Part shown: positions 11,768 to 23,483 of the stretch, one piece after another | Layout: every line of letters starts with the position of its first letter | How positions within the stretch are numbered: the stretch's first letter is position 1 | Source of the DNA: Fistulifera solaris | Taxonomy: Eukaryota > Bacillariophyta > Bacillariophyceae > Naviculales > Stauroneidaceae | DNA: 64,000 bases | Assembly: GCA_030295235.1 (NCBI GenBank) | Contig: AP026123.1 | Span: 1,426,001-1,490,000 of the forward strand | Direction: 5' to 3' | The notes under the pieces: generated by a model | Seen by the model: the letters and a program-made list of their open reading frames with translations, nothing else | Database searches by the model: none | Told to the model about the DNA's origin: nothing | Position numbers and translations under genes: made by a program

Positions 11768-13016
11768 ATGAACGATTATTGCAAAGCTTCTCCTGTAAAC
11801 TCCCCTGCGACTACAAGCACCGACCGATCCGATTCTTCCGCGCAAAGCGCTGAAAGCAAGAAGATGCCAACGAAAGCGCGAAGGTCGTGGAAGAAACCAG
11901 CTGTAAGTATGATCGAGGCTATTGGGGGGCCCCTGCAAGACAATATCACTCATGAATCTTTCTCTCGTGCATCAAATGAAACAGGGAATGCCTCGTCGAC
12001 CTCTTTCAGCCTATAATCTGTTTTTCAAAGAGCAAAGAAAGAAACTTCTAGGCGGAGAGGATGCAGAAGATGATAACTTAGCTTCTTCAAAGCGGAAGCA
12101 CCGAAAAACGCACGGTAAGATCGGCTTTGCTGATCTGGCCAAAAGCATTAGTCAAACATGGCATGACCTCAAGAAAGAAGAGAAGACCAAGTATGAAACT
12201 GAAGCTAAAAAGAGAAAACAAGATTACTTTCGGCAGCTTCAAGAGTACAAGAAAAAAGCAAACAACGCCGAAAAGGTATCTACTTTGAAAGATGACGACC
12301 GCTCTGATTATGCAGCGGTTCTCGTGTCTATGTCTCGGGCTACTACTAATCCTTCAACGGCACGAATTGCTTCTTGCAAAAAAGCCGGAGTTGCAGAAAA
12401 GGTTGACGTCCCTTTCGTTAGCTCTTCGGGTGGGTCAGATGGAAGTGAACAAGGAAATTTGTTGGACGACTCGGCAAATCGCCAATGGATTGCAAGCACG
12501 ACCGAGCCGAAGGATTTAAAGCACAAATGTGAAATTCCTGTAGCTCAACCGACAATGGCAGTAATTCCCATGCAACTAGCGCACGAAGCGGCAAGAAGGA
12601 ACTTGGTTATGATGAACTCGGTTCAGGCGCCTCTCACTGTCTCAGCTCCGCTTATCGGCCATCTACAGCAAGTATCTCAGCTAAACCAAAGATCGGGTAA
12701 TCTTTTGCAACCCGATCTATTAAGTCCTTTGGGAAGTTCTTCTCAGAACTTTATTCAGTGGGTCGGTCCTCGACTAGTTACTCAACAGCCTTGTCTGAAT
12801 GTAACTGGTATCGCACAGGATCCGGTCGCCAGGCTTACGCTTTTGAATCAAGAAGCGCTCTATCGTCATGTCTTGCCGATTCAAAATCAAATTCGCACCG
12901 TTTCAGTGCAACCGTCTCTGGCTGGAATCTCACAAAACAACATGCTGCAGCAACAAGCGAAAGTTCAAAACTTGATGCTGTTATCTCGGCTACAGGAGCA
13001 CGGGATTCGCCTGTGA
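11768..13016 (+). CDS. HMG-box DNA-binding protein
   Basis: Two exons (11768-11902, 11985-13016) around an 82-bp intron give 388 aa. The HMG box begins right after the splice site: RRPLSAYNLFFKEQRKKLL, then IGFADLAKSISQTWHDLKKE and KTKYETEAKKRKQDYFRQLQ (about residues 48-130, with an acidic insertion between helices 1 and 2). Such boxes bend DNA and bind either structure- or sequence-specifically. The C-terminal half is rich in Q, L, S and N, like activation or assembly regions. The first exon is Ser/Thr/Lys-rich. Whether it is a sequence-specific factor or an architectural protein cannot be told from the box alone. Confidence 0.85.
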
Positions 13017-13140
13017 GGACGAAATTGTTAGCACGGTAAACGTTATGCGACAATGTCGGACAGAAGATTTCATTATATTACTAAATACGTTTCTGATCAA
13101 TCTCTTGCTGATTTGCTTCTAACATTATCAGTAATCAGAT

Positions 13141-15383
13141 TTATGTCAAATCCCAAGTTTGTTCCGTTTTTAATTTGTAAGCAACGTCCTTTGGTCGATT
13201 TACATCCCAGACTGCAGTTTCTACAGATTCTCGGAAATGGCAGACTTCGTATGACTCCTTTTCAGACATAGTATCCCAAAGAAAAGTGTCGGCGTTGAAC
13301 AAAGACGAATTTGGCATGCCTTCCTTTCTTGACTCTTTGCGGTCGTCCAAGTTTCTGTGCAGTGACAGCTTTACAATCATATGATTCGTACCAACTATGG
13401 ATTCCGAGCTGTCTCTGCTTGTATCAGTATTGACAGGTGACCTTTGAGTAAATTCGATGGATTGACTAGCGGCATGAATCAAACTACGAACGGCGCACGG
13501 TAGAAGGATACCGCTGACCTCTGCAGCATCGTAGTAAGCCCCAGGACTATGCTCTGCCTCCAGGTTCGAATAATGAACCTCGAGTTGTTTCAAAGACGCA
13601 TTCAGAAATGGACCAAGCTTCCGGCAAAGAAGAAGCGGAAGCTCTGGCGATAACCCATTCGCTTTCGATGGGTTGATCTTCGGATCCTTCTTGATAGTAT
13701 CATTGAAGAAAAATTTACCACACGTTCTGTGATAGACATCGTAAAACTTTTCACAATCGGCAAATCCGGAGACAAACAAAGGTGATATAAATTTGGGAGT
13801 AGGTGAAAGTTTGCGAGAAGTTGCTGAAATCGATACGTCTGCCCCGGCTGTCTTTCCGCAAACTTGTGCGAGTCGAAGTGCCACCAAATCCTCATCCAAA
13901 TCGCAAGCAGTGTCATCTTTTCCTTGATTTTCTTTGCCGGCCGACTGTGTAGGTTGTTCATCGAATGTGTTATTCTTTCTAGAGTATCGCTCGAGCATTC
14001 TCCACGTGACCCCGAGAGGACGGAGCTTCTCACGCTGCTCCGGCGTTATGGACGAAATGATAATTTCGGGGACAAGTTCAGCTTTGACCAATTTGGAGGA
14101 CTCGCTTGAAATTCCGACCTTAAATAAAACCGTATGTTCCTTTCGCTGGGCATAAAAGTACGTCGCGGCCACTTCTTCGGCAAATGCGTCGTCGTTCTCC
14201 ATTTGTTTCTCGCATTGCATTTTGACCCGTTCGATCCAAGACGTATAGAGTGACGTGAATGATTCTTGCCATTCCTTTTCACGTGCCGAATGTAGATCGG
14301 CACCCGAAGTTTTCGACTGTGCGCCTTTGGTGAACGCCAAGGCTGGCATGCTGTTGGATCTAGAAAATCCCATCCGGCTGAGTGAGGAAGTAGAGGCATT
14401 TGCGCTCTTGCGCGAATGCACTGTATCATCTCTGGATGATGCCTGATCGGGAAGAGCGACCGGATATTGCCAATAGAACAGTCCTTGCTGCCATTGCATT
14501 GATGCGTCTTCGAGCTGATGTTGCGTATTATCGTGTTGTGAGTTGGTTGTCGGTGATTGTGACATGGGTGCGATAAATTGAACCAATGCCTTTTGTCGCG
14601 TAGATGACGTGCAGTGGTGAAGACTGTGACCTGGTGAACACTCGAACTCGAGCTTTGATTTGAGTGTCCAATCGATCCATTTGACTTGACCTGAAAATGA
14701 TAACGTGGCTTGGTGCCATTCTCGCTCGTGGCGTGGAGTGCTGGATCCGTATCGAGGTGTCATAGGAGTCTTAGGGGTCATTGGCGTCGAGGGAGCGCGT
14801 TGGTTTACTTCAAATGGGCTGGTTACTGATTTGACGAAATTCATCAAGTTAAAGCCTCCTGGGCTAGGCGCTGTTTTGTTATGAATTAGTTCCGATGTTT
14901 GAGGTGTAGAAGGCACGGTAGAAGGTTCTCCCGATTTCCATTGCTGTACGTTGCTCATGACAGCGCCAAAAAATGACGATCTACCTTTCGCAGCATTGTT
15001 ATGGTTTATTCCTTTCTCGGGGCTTTGAAAGGGTGGGATAACGCTTCTCGTGTCTCTTGACTAGACGGAAGCAAGGTTGCAGTTTCGAACGTAGACTCCG
15101 TTGCTTCATTTTGAAATAACCGAGACTGCGACACAGAAGATCCTCCTTCTTTGTTGCTGAGACTGCGTCGACGTCCGGAACTTCGACTGTTTTTGTCTTT
15201 GCTCTCAAACGACTTAGAACTAGCGGCGGCTTCAAACAGCAGTGATTTGCGGCTGTCCGATGTGGAAGGTGTCGGGGGTACGCTGGGTTGTTTCGGTCGC
15301 TTCAATAAAGTCGCATCGGGTGACTCAAACAGCTGATCTTCTGCAGATCGCCGTCGCTTTCCTTTGATATTTGGAAAATCCAT
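13141..15383 (-). CDS. DONSON-like replication protein
   Basis: Resembles DONSON (Downstream neighbour of SON; plant/fly Humpty dumpty), a factor for CMG helicase loading and fork stability. Matching features are the SFTSLYTSWIERV block, TYFYAQRKEHTVLFKVG (compare the FYVC...FTVLFRA of animal DONSON), FVSGFADCEKFYDVY, a GLSPELPLLL block and ILLPCAVRSLI near the C terminus. The N-terminal 125 residues (KGKRRRS, KRPKQPSVPPTPSTS) are read in another frame; adding one C to the run at about 15023-15026 joins the two as HPFKAPEKGINHNNAAKGRS...MSNVQQW, giving 747 aa. If that join is wrong, the first piece is a separate 125-aa ORF (15383-15006) and this gene starts at 14958. A consensus E2F site lies about 90 bp upstream, as expected for a replication gene. 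Family call is from remembered motifs, not a search. Confidence 0.62.
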
Positions 15384-15466
15384 TCCTTATTAGAGAAGAC
15401 TTGTGGCAATGCTTTTGAATATACTAGCAATGGTTTGACCAAATACCAGGTATGCGAAAGTTTACT

Positions 15467-15532
15467 TGCAAGATTTTCCCGCCAAAAGTAAGGGATCTCG
15501 TGAAAGAGAATAAGTCGTGGGAAAATCTTGCA
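15467..15532. repeat. 14-bp perfect inverted repeat
   Basis: TGCAAGATTTTCCC (15467-15480) and its exact complement (15519-15532), 38 bp apart, bracketing sequence just upstream of the DONSON-like gene. Confidence 0.8.
15474..15487. promoter_or_regulatory. Consensus E2F/DP binding site
   Basis: TTTTCCCGCCAAAA matches the E2F consensus (TTTSSCGC) on both strands. It lies 91 bp upstream of the DONSON-like start, fitting cell-cycle (G1/S) control. The site overlaps the left arm of a 14-bp inverted repeat. Confidence 0.65.
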
Positions 15533-15589
15533 GAAAAAAGTAATCTACTCTCAGAGCTATAGTTTTCGACGTAAGAATCGTGAGCAGTA

Positions 15590-15735
15590 CTCCAGAAAAT
15601 CTGGGGGTGTGGTGTTTACACGTGGTCCAGAAAATCTGGACCATTTGAATCCAGTTTCCAAAAAAATCTGGGAGAGTTGTGTTTACACGTGGTCCAGAAA
15701 ATCTGGACTAGTTCTATTTTCCCGTTCCCAGAAAA
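15590..15735. repeat. Direct repeat of 30 bp with internal hairpin
   Basis: GTGTTTACACGTGGTCCAGA and the following ten bases occur identically at 15612-15641 and 15679-15708. Weaker TCCAGAAAATCTGG-like units occur just before and between them, so the period is irregular. Two copies and uneven spacing argue against CRISPR. Confidence 0.75.
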
Positions 15736-16556
15736 GCTGGAACTGTGGGCTATAGCTCGTCAAGAAAAGATAGCGAGGCAGCGAGGCCAAACTCTTTGAG
15801 CGCGGCGCGTTCGTAATTATAGCATGGTAAAATAATCAACACAGCACACAATTGAATGTATTTCTTATCACACCCGTCGAGCGATAGACTGGTGCATAAT
15901 CAAGAACATGTTCCGGAGCAACAGCAATGACGCCAGCTGTCGACGGCGTTGTGATTGACTGTTACTTGTCGTTGTCGATGGCTGCAACAGAATCAATGGT
16001 TTGATGGCTGGTCGCTCGTGATGAAGAGGGGCGACCGTTCTCACTCAACTGAAACATTTTAGGCAAATCATTAAAGGCTTTGGTAAGTAATTTGTTTTAA
16101 AGTAATTGTTACCTGCACGCATTTGGCGGTGAGAACGGCACCTACATATATCAAAGCAAGCAAGGTTTGAAACGACGCACATATGTGTCGAAACGATCTC
16201 CACACCTGGAGGCATGCTGATATCGACTCGTATTACGCGAGGACGTTGGAAAGGAAGGACTACTACACCTTCTTACTTTTCAGCGTTGCCAATATTATTG
16301 TGATTCTATGCTATTGTGCACCAACTTTCGAAAAGGGTAAGAAGTATTGCATTTTTCAATGAATTGATCTCTATTCGTTATGGTTCGCTCATCATCTGCC
16401 TCCTTTGATATCAACTCATTTTTTTAGTTTCCCGCGACGAGAATGTGGCGAGAGAAGTGACTTGAGTTGGACATTTATTCTACTTATCGAAATAAAACGC
16501 AAGCGGCTTAAAACTCATCATTCGTTTGCTTTCCGTTCTCACAGATGCCACGAACT

Positions 16557-19500
16557 CTAAAACAATTTCGCGTTGATGCGTCCCCAGTATTGCTTGTTGC
16601 ACTTTTCATGAAATTTGCCGACTTCCACATCGCAGAATTCTTCAACATCTTGGGGATCAACGTCAGGGCGTCCTTTCGAACTGTTGCTTTCTCCGGTTCC
16701 AATCACTTTGATTATGAGCATGCTACGCGGAGTTCCGGGCATTAACCATTTGTCGAATGCACTCGTCACATCGTCCTTGGTGATACTTCTCAATACGACG
16801 GCTTCATTACGCCATGCTTGCCACTCAAATCGACCATCTGCTATCTCGTCCCAGTACGAGCTCGTTTCCTCCGAAAGAGAATTGAACATATCCAGTTTTT
16901 GTGTCGCGACGGCTACAACATGGGAGTGAAAGACATCTTTGGGCATCTCCAGAAGCGTTTCGCGAAACTCAGTCAAGAAACGGTCCACGCGCTCCACGAC
17001 TTCTTCGGTACTCTTCACGCTCGTCACAACTTTGAAAAGGATACCGGTGATTCCCCACGACCAGCGTTCACTACAAGAGACATCGTAGCCGAACTGATCT
17101 TTTGTTCGAAGTTGATCAAACATGGGCTCGTCCATAATATGGACCAACAAATCTATCAAAGTACGCTCGCGGAGATTGTCTTTGCCGATCTGCAAGTAAA
17201 GCTCTACGGCGGTGTTGGGCTCCTGCGGATCTTTCGAAGGAACGAGAATGACGGATGGAGTCTTCGATGCCGGGATGCGCAGGACAGATTGGGGAGGATA
17301 TTGCTTCCGACGTAGTTCACAAGGCCCGGACTCCTTCAATGAAGTCACTATTAAGATCTTCATATCGTCAGCGCTTTTTCGGTCAAAATTCCCATGCAAC
17401 AGACTTTCGACGCAGACCTGAGAGAAGATATCGTGGATGGTCTGGCAGAATACTTCAACACTAATATTTTCCATCGCTTTTGATTTTTGGCTTGTCGACC
17501 AGACGGTGGGCCGCAATGCCTTCATCCTAATGCTGGACGCTTGACCGGAAGAGGTCATGTCGGAATTCTTGTAGCTTCGTCGTTGAATTTCCAAGCAAAC
17601 ATCAAATCGATCCTTGGTTATTGAGGAAGGAAGCTTAACGTCACTTTTTCGGAAGCTTAAAATTGTTTGTAAGGACGTTATAAGTAAGTCTTTCATCTTG
17701 TCGTTGAAGCCGTGCAGTCGTAAGCCGAAACCGGAGTCGGTAACGGAAAGCGACGAAAACAGCTCACAAAGCTCAGCCTGATACCTAGCTCCCGTAAGTG
17801 CATCCGAGCACAACTGGACCATAAGCTCGGCACATGCCATATGCAGAGGTGATGCATTCGCCTTCTGGCAAACTATCTGCATCCGGAGATCAGCGAAAGG
17901 CCGGTGGAAGGTACGGTCCTGCATCCACCAGAGCTTGAGAGTGTTTGTGTCGGAAATCAATAAAGGAAGGCGGTGTGGGGGCGCAGGGGGGTCAATGGGA
18001 GGGAAACTCTTTCCCTCCAAGACGTCGAAGTCGCTTTCATCCCCAAGCATTCTGCGCGGCTTGCCACTCAACGACAAAGATAAAATCCTGAACTTAGTCT
18101 TCTTCTTGTCCATTGTTCCTTCAAAACCAGTAAAAACGTTCTCTGGCGTATAGAAAGATGGTTCTTCATCCAACTCGTGCCACATTTCCTCTTCGTCCTC
18201 GTACGAAACTAAAACAGCATTTTTGTCTGGTCGTATTGAAGAATCAATCCAGGCAACCATTGCTTGGATTTACCCACAGGAATGCAAAGTTTTATTGAAC
18301 TATTTAGCAAAGTATGCCGCGTGTCATTTGCAGGGAGTGGCATGAGACTCAAGTTTTCAGGGATAAATGGATTGCGTGGTGGCAGAAATAGGTCAGAAGT
18401 CGCCGGTTTCGGGTCCCTCGTGGCAGTAAGCTCATCCAACCACTGTTGAGTGATGGAATGGCACCAGAAACGTGTACCGAACATTGGTTCAGTTTGAGGA
18501 GGATTCGATTTAAACGGATGAAAATCACCGTCATCTTCTTCGGTGATAAGTTCCTCAATCATGGTAGATTGTGACAATGACTCGTCTTCTTTGAAGTCCG
18601 CTGCCCTACCATACGACGACGATGTGAGTTCAATACGACAATTCATGGGCGTAAAGAACGTTTCCAGTAAATTGCGAACCAAGTCTGGTCTACATTCGAA
18701 AAACAGTGAGTTACCGTCCAATATTCTTTCCGGAGGAAGCATCAAATGGGGTGCCATGTTGTCGACGATTTCATCAACAAGCTCGTCTGGAGAGCTTTCA
18801 TTCTGAAAACGATATGTTAAATCGTGTATCTGCTTTATTTCTTTGTAGATCCAATCAGGCCATCCCTTTTCCGAGTAGTATCTCAGTATGCCGATGTACT
18901 CATATACCTTTGTCACAATTGATCGCCATTGCGCCAAGCCCTTCTCAGTAAGATTAAAACTGAAGGAAAATAGCGCGTGGGTGCTGGCAACTTCACTTCC
19001 ATCGTCGCCGATACCAGCCATGCATGAAACAACTAGACCCTGGTCACGAAACAAAGCAAAGAGCGAGCCCGGGGCTTCGTGGCCCAAAAGATGTGAAAGA
19101 AAATCACCTGTGGACGACAGTGGCAACTCAGGAGTCAGATGCTAAGCGACATTAAAAGTCTGAAAGAGTTTAAGATGTCCTTACATGGCTTGCTTCTCCA
19201 ATTTTCAAACTGTGGCGGAAGTTGCCATACAAGGCATAAGATGTGGCGATCCTTGACGGGTACGATCCGAAATATTTTTGCCATATTTTGCTCCTCCAGT
19301 GCGGGTCCACTTTCCAAGATCGGCGCTCGATAGGATGCATTCCAGTTTCCAATTTTCGAAGGCTCCACTGGGAGTGAGTAGGGTCCGTTTTCCCTGGGTA
19401 ACGGAGGAATCTCCGAGAAGATCTTGGTAACCTTCGCCTCCAATTCGTCCAGTGTGTAAGCACCAATAACAGCCACCCGCATATTGGCCCCGTAGTAGTA

Positions 19501-20486
19501 TTGGTTGAAAAACGATCTCATTTCTTTCAGCGGCTCAAAACCATCTCTCTTGGGAAATTCAGACAAGCTCTTCAAATTTCCCCACCCGAATTTCGCAATG
19601 GGGTGATCTTTTCTCGCAGTAGAACAAAGAAGCTGCTGTCTCCTGCAGCTGTCTGAATTCTTATGCAGCTCAAACTCGGACTCGATGGAATTCAATTCAC
19701 GCTCAACAGCGGATTCAAGCAAGAGCGGTGAAACGAAATGCTGCGCAAGACGATCCAGGGCAGGCCAAAGAAACGGCTGAGGGATCGAAAGATTGTACGT
19801 GGTTTTCTCCCACTCAGTACACGCGTTATCTGATCCACCATGTCTAGCAACGAACCCCTCGTAAGAGTTCTCCTCAGGATACTTTTGACTGCCCATGAAG
19901 AGGAGGTGTCTGGGGTCGAGAAGGAAATGCGGCCGTTAGTACTTGATCAGTCCGAAGGCAGAGGCGTCTCGGCTATACTGCACTTACTCTAGAAAATGAG
20001 CCTTTCAAGTAGTCAAGCATAGGTGTGTTAGAAAATGCTAGGCTCGGGAAGAAAAGACTAATTTCTAATTCTTTCAGATCTTACCATTCCCTGGCAACTC
20101 AGGGGATCGTACATCGAACCCGCCCCAACAAGAACCGCAGCTGCGGCATCTCGTATTCCATCATTGGATTCGCTGTCAACACTGTCCTCCTCTCCTCTGC
20201 TACCGCTTTCTCTTCCTTCCTCTTGGCTTTCAGTCGTCCCATCATCAGAAACGCTTCCCTCGTCAATCTCATCATCAATGTCGTAGTAGTCGTCAACCGA
20301 ATTCATATGCATTGCGACAGTATCTTGGATTAGTAGACACCGAATCCCATTGGGGAGAAGAATTTGACGGTACAACTTTTTATCTAGCTCTCCACGGCTT
20401 GCATTCAAATCGGGGCCCCGAATAGCCGTTACACCTTCCAGGCCATCGTTGTGAGAAGGGTCGGCGCAACCACCTCGTGGTGTCAT
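16557..20486 (-). CDS. Nardilysin-type M16 metallopeptidase
   Basis: Zinc peptidase of the insulinase family. Five exons: 20486-20085, 20001-19988 (14 nt), 19909-19185, 19107-18274 and 18208-16557; introns of 83, 78, 77 and 65 bp. The exon lengths sum to 3627 nt, exactly 1209 codons, with no frame error. The zinc motif HFLEH is assembled across the 14-nt exon (AHFLE) and the next exon (H), followed by LLFMGSQKYPEENSY; GGSDNACTEWEKTTY and the third-ligand helix ERELNSIESEFE follow. HFLEH plus an acidic insertion just before it (DDYYDIDDEIDEG to about residue 115) point to nardilysin rather than insulysin. KPCDFLSHLLGHEAPGSLF is the usual catalytic-lobe continuation. The non-catalytic C-terminal lobe is complete (DQFGYDVSC). 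1208 aa. No signal peptide is evident, so cytosolic action is likely. Confidence 0.92.
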
Positions 20487-21159
20487 TTTTTCAACTAAAG
20501 GGTCCTATAAATACGCGCACCCAAACGTCTTTGCTTGTTAGACAATGAAGAATGCAATTTCTGTTTTAAAAGAGAAATATGAGCAAGTACACGATGCTAA
20601 TTACTCCGTATTACGTATTAGTAATGAAGAATGAAGAGAAAAAATGAAGCAATAATTGTTTATTTTCCACGGCACGCTATTCAATGGTGGGGCGGACGAC
20701 GGACACGCATCTACGACTTAAACTTCTACGTATCAGTCCCGGTTTGTCAGAAAAGGAAGGAGTACAAGTACTGTACCAGGTACAGTACCGGTAGACAATG
20801 CTCAGTGATTTCAATTTTTTTTAGAAATAGATCTAGCACGCACCTGGCTTTCAGTTCCAGGTCCCCTCATCGGAAATCGGCGATCTACCCATTCTTACAT
20901 ACTGGTGTTAACCTTCAACAATGTGGAAACGGAAACAAGGAGGGCCTTCGCTCAGGAGAAATAATGATGCCAGAGCTGAGCCGAAATATCTGTTTTCGAG
21001 ACCGATTTAATATACCCTTGATATAAACACGTAGATGAGCAGAGAGCCTAATCTACTCTCAGCAAAAATAAACTTGGTGCGATAATAATATTCAGAACGT
21101 GCTACTATTTTATACATTGATGACCAACGCCGCTGCGAATTAATACTTGTTAACAAGTC
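20487..21159. other. Intergenic region with a 21-bp palindrome
   Basis: No gene seen. It contains the perfect palindrome GTACTGTACC-A-GGTACAGTAC at 20768-20788, which includes the 11-mer GTACCAGGTAC that recurs in other gaps. The right end is the 3' flank of the E3 ligase. Confidence 0.6.
20768..20788. repeat. 21-bp perfect palindrome
   Basis: Ten-base arms around a single A. Shares its core with palindromes at 10891-10918 and 23739-23749. Confidence 0.85.
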
Positions 21160-23483
21160 TCATCTAGCCATACCCAAGCCTTGCCAATTTTGATCTCCCC
21201 GTGCTAAACCCGCAAACCTACCACCTAAGATAGACTCGACCACTGCTTCTGAAGACCTTAAGCGCCGCAATTCATGCAAAAGATCTGCTCGCTCATAAAG
21301 TGGAAACATGTCCATTAGCTGGTCGAGGGCAGCTGCTTCTTCCTCCGCTGACATAGGAACCAGACCGGAAACTAACAAAATTCGGCGAAGAATCGAGGGG
21401 CGATCGCCTAGATCGTTCTCGTTGTTTGTATTGTTTCCAACGTTGTCGTTAGCATGAAGTGGTCGTCGTACAACTTCAAAAGAAAATGCAGGCAGCGGTA
21501 ACCAGCCGGGAAAAACGCCTTCGGTGGAAAATCTAAAAAGTGCTCTTTCCCCCGCAATATTGTTTGTCGTATTGTTATCAGCAATCACCGTACCGGTACC
21601 AGTGGTAGCAGTGGTGCCAGTGCCTTGATTACGCTCCGCGGCGATTCGGATTGGCTACTAGCAGCATTATCAGCGTCTCGTGTAACTTCTACTTGGGCGC
21701 TCGCAGCGTGTGACACATTATCAACATCGCCAGTTGCGGTGTTATCACCTTGCATTCGACCATTTCCACGATGATGTTGCCCATCCATTATCGATGCCCG
21801 ACACAATGGGCAGCGCGCTGCTTCCATCGACCTCGCCTTTTCTATTACTTGTCGAAGACATGGGGTGTGATACAAATGCCCGCATCCAATCTTTTTCACA
21901 TTGCCGCTTGTCATACTGCCTAGACAAATGCAGCACACATCCCCCGTTGCCGTTGCTTTCCGAATTTCAATATCAGTTGCATCGTCAAACCTGCCATTCA
22001 TATCGCGAGCAATCCTAAAAGGTCACGCCTCTCTGCGATCTTCTTCGATGCAGACGACAGGGCAGAGTGCACTTGCAAGGACAACACTCCATCCAATAGT
22101 GTAAGACTCAAACCTTTTTCGCACCAAATATGAATGAAATGGGCAACGGTTACCAAATGATTGAAAAGCTGCAATCCAAAAACAGCAGACTCGAGCACGA
22201 AAATGCGCTGCGTATGTTGCTGCCCCATCGCTGCGATGCTCGCCTCCAAGCGCTGTGTTTCCCGAATGTCGTCTTCATTAAGTTCAGCGCCTTCGACCGA
22301 AGAGCGCTGGTGAATACGAAGTTGTTGTATTTCAAATTCATGAATGCGCTCGACATGCTGCGCTTCAACAACCTGCCCAACATGCATCAATATATGACAA
22401 ATTACATCCAGTCCAAGTAGGACACAATCGCAAGTGAGAAGCATGACTCTTTTCCATCCTACTTCGTGAAATAGAGCGACGCAGAATGCGGCAGCGAGGC
22501 AATCCGATATCAGGACCGAAACGAGTAGTACCAATACCCCGGGTCGCGGAGGCTGCCCCGACTGAATCGTGTGACGTGTCGTCCCATTGCTTAGATGCGA
22601 AAGGCTGCGTAGAAACGACAATAACGTATACCAACTGAGTAAAATGATCAAGTCCAGGGTGTCGGGCGCAACAACGGCTGAAATCAGGAGAAACTTGAAC
22701 ACGAGAAATCCCCCTAGCCGTTCTCTCCCTACGGAGGAAGCCCAGTCATTCGAATGGCGTAAATCGGAGCCAAGAAACCAGTCGGCAATGGTACCGTGAA
22801 TGAGAAAAGTCATGGCAAGAAAAGATTGGTGATAACAACAAGTCTCGCGGTGCTTGTCGTTATTTTGTCGATCAATTTCGTAAGATTTTCAGAACTTGAC
22901 TCGAAGAAGAATGGATCAAGCATGAATTTCAAAAATGATTTGTAGTTCGAAATAAATCCTTCCGGTCGAATGCTAGATCTCTTTCCACCATGATTCGAAA
23001 CGCGATTATCCGGACGAAGCAGCCACCTCAACCAGGGAAACTTTTCCTTTTCAACGGTTCGTCGTCTTCTTGCGGTATTTCCTCTTCCTGCTTCTCAACA
23101 GGTACGCCCAGTCCAATAAAAGTAGCAAGTCGGTTCCAGTGGAAACTAACATCGTGGATTTCGGGAAGAATATCACTTTTTCGGTCGCTGTTACGGGCGG
23201 CTAACGTGACAGGAGGATCTGCGTACATACTCAAGTCGCCGCCTAACTTCACCGGAGAATACGCTTGCGCTGTAATGATTGCCAAGCCCGCCAAGATGAT
23301 TGAAACAATGTAATAAAGGCGAGAAACTGTCAACACAGACTCCGCGTTGGATTGTGTTCGTAAGAACGGAGACTGAGCCGGATTTCCGAGCGCCGGTGGT
23401 GCTGGGGCTTCCTCGGGTTGCCCTGTTCGCCTCCGCCGTAGCCCTATTGCCGCGTCGTCCGCCATTTCTCTCTTCGGGGTCAA
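21160..23483 (-). CDS. gp78/HRD1-like ER membrane RING ubiquitin ligase with CUE domain
   Basis: Multi-pass E3 ligase of ER-associated degradation. In order: a basic/proline N terminus (MADDAAIGLRRRRTG), a first membrane helix (LYYIVSIILAGLAIITAQAY), further hydrophobic helices (LVVITNLFLAMTFLI, FLVFKFLLISAVV, DLIILLSWYTLLSFL, VLVLLVSVLISDCLAAAF, LLTCDCVLLGLDVICHIL, AVFGLQLFNHLVTVAHFI), a RING-H2 finger (CCICLGSM, CGHLYHTPCL, CPLC) and a CUE-type ubiquitin-binding helix bundle (LDQLMDMFPLYERADLLHEL) near the C terminus. RING followed by CUE is the gp78/AMFR arrangement. Four one-base deletions (near 23043, 22812, 22006 and 21592) break the frame; restoring them gives 775 aa and runs the membrane segments together in the order known for gp78, so I treat it as one intact gene. 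Confidence 0.8.

Larger units (their letters stand above)
15384..16556. other. Intergenic region with hairpin repeats
   Basis: Between the DONSON-like gene and the M16 peptidase. Contains the E2F site, a 14-bp inverted repeat (15467-15480 / 15519-15532), a 30-bp direct repeat (15612-15641, 15679-15708) whose units hold TCCAGA-AAA-TCTGGA hairpins, and a ~700-bp right part in which I see no coding signal. Confidence 0.55.

Noticed and set aside
13864-14155. Opposite-strand ORFs inside the DONSON-like gene
   Set aside because: Shadows of the real minus-strand frame; no recognisable protein.
15590-15735. CRISPR-like array
   Set aside because: Only two exact 30-bp repeats with unequal flanking units and no cas genes; the setting is a eukaryotic promoter region.
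18209-18273. Frameshift in the nardilysin gene near 18250
   Set aside because: A 65-bp GT-AG intron explains it and makes the whole coding length divisible by three.
19142-19184. 43-bp intron in the nardilysin gene
   Set aside because: Out of phase. The acceptor at 19108 gives a 77-bp intron and restores KPCDFLSHLLGHE.
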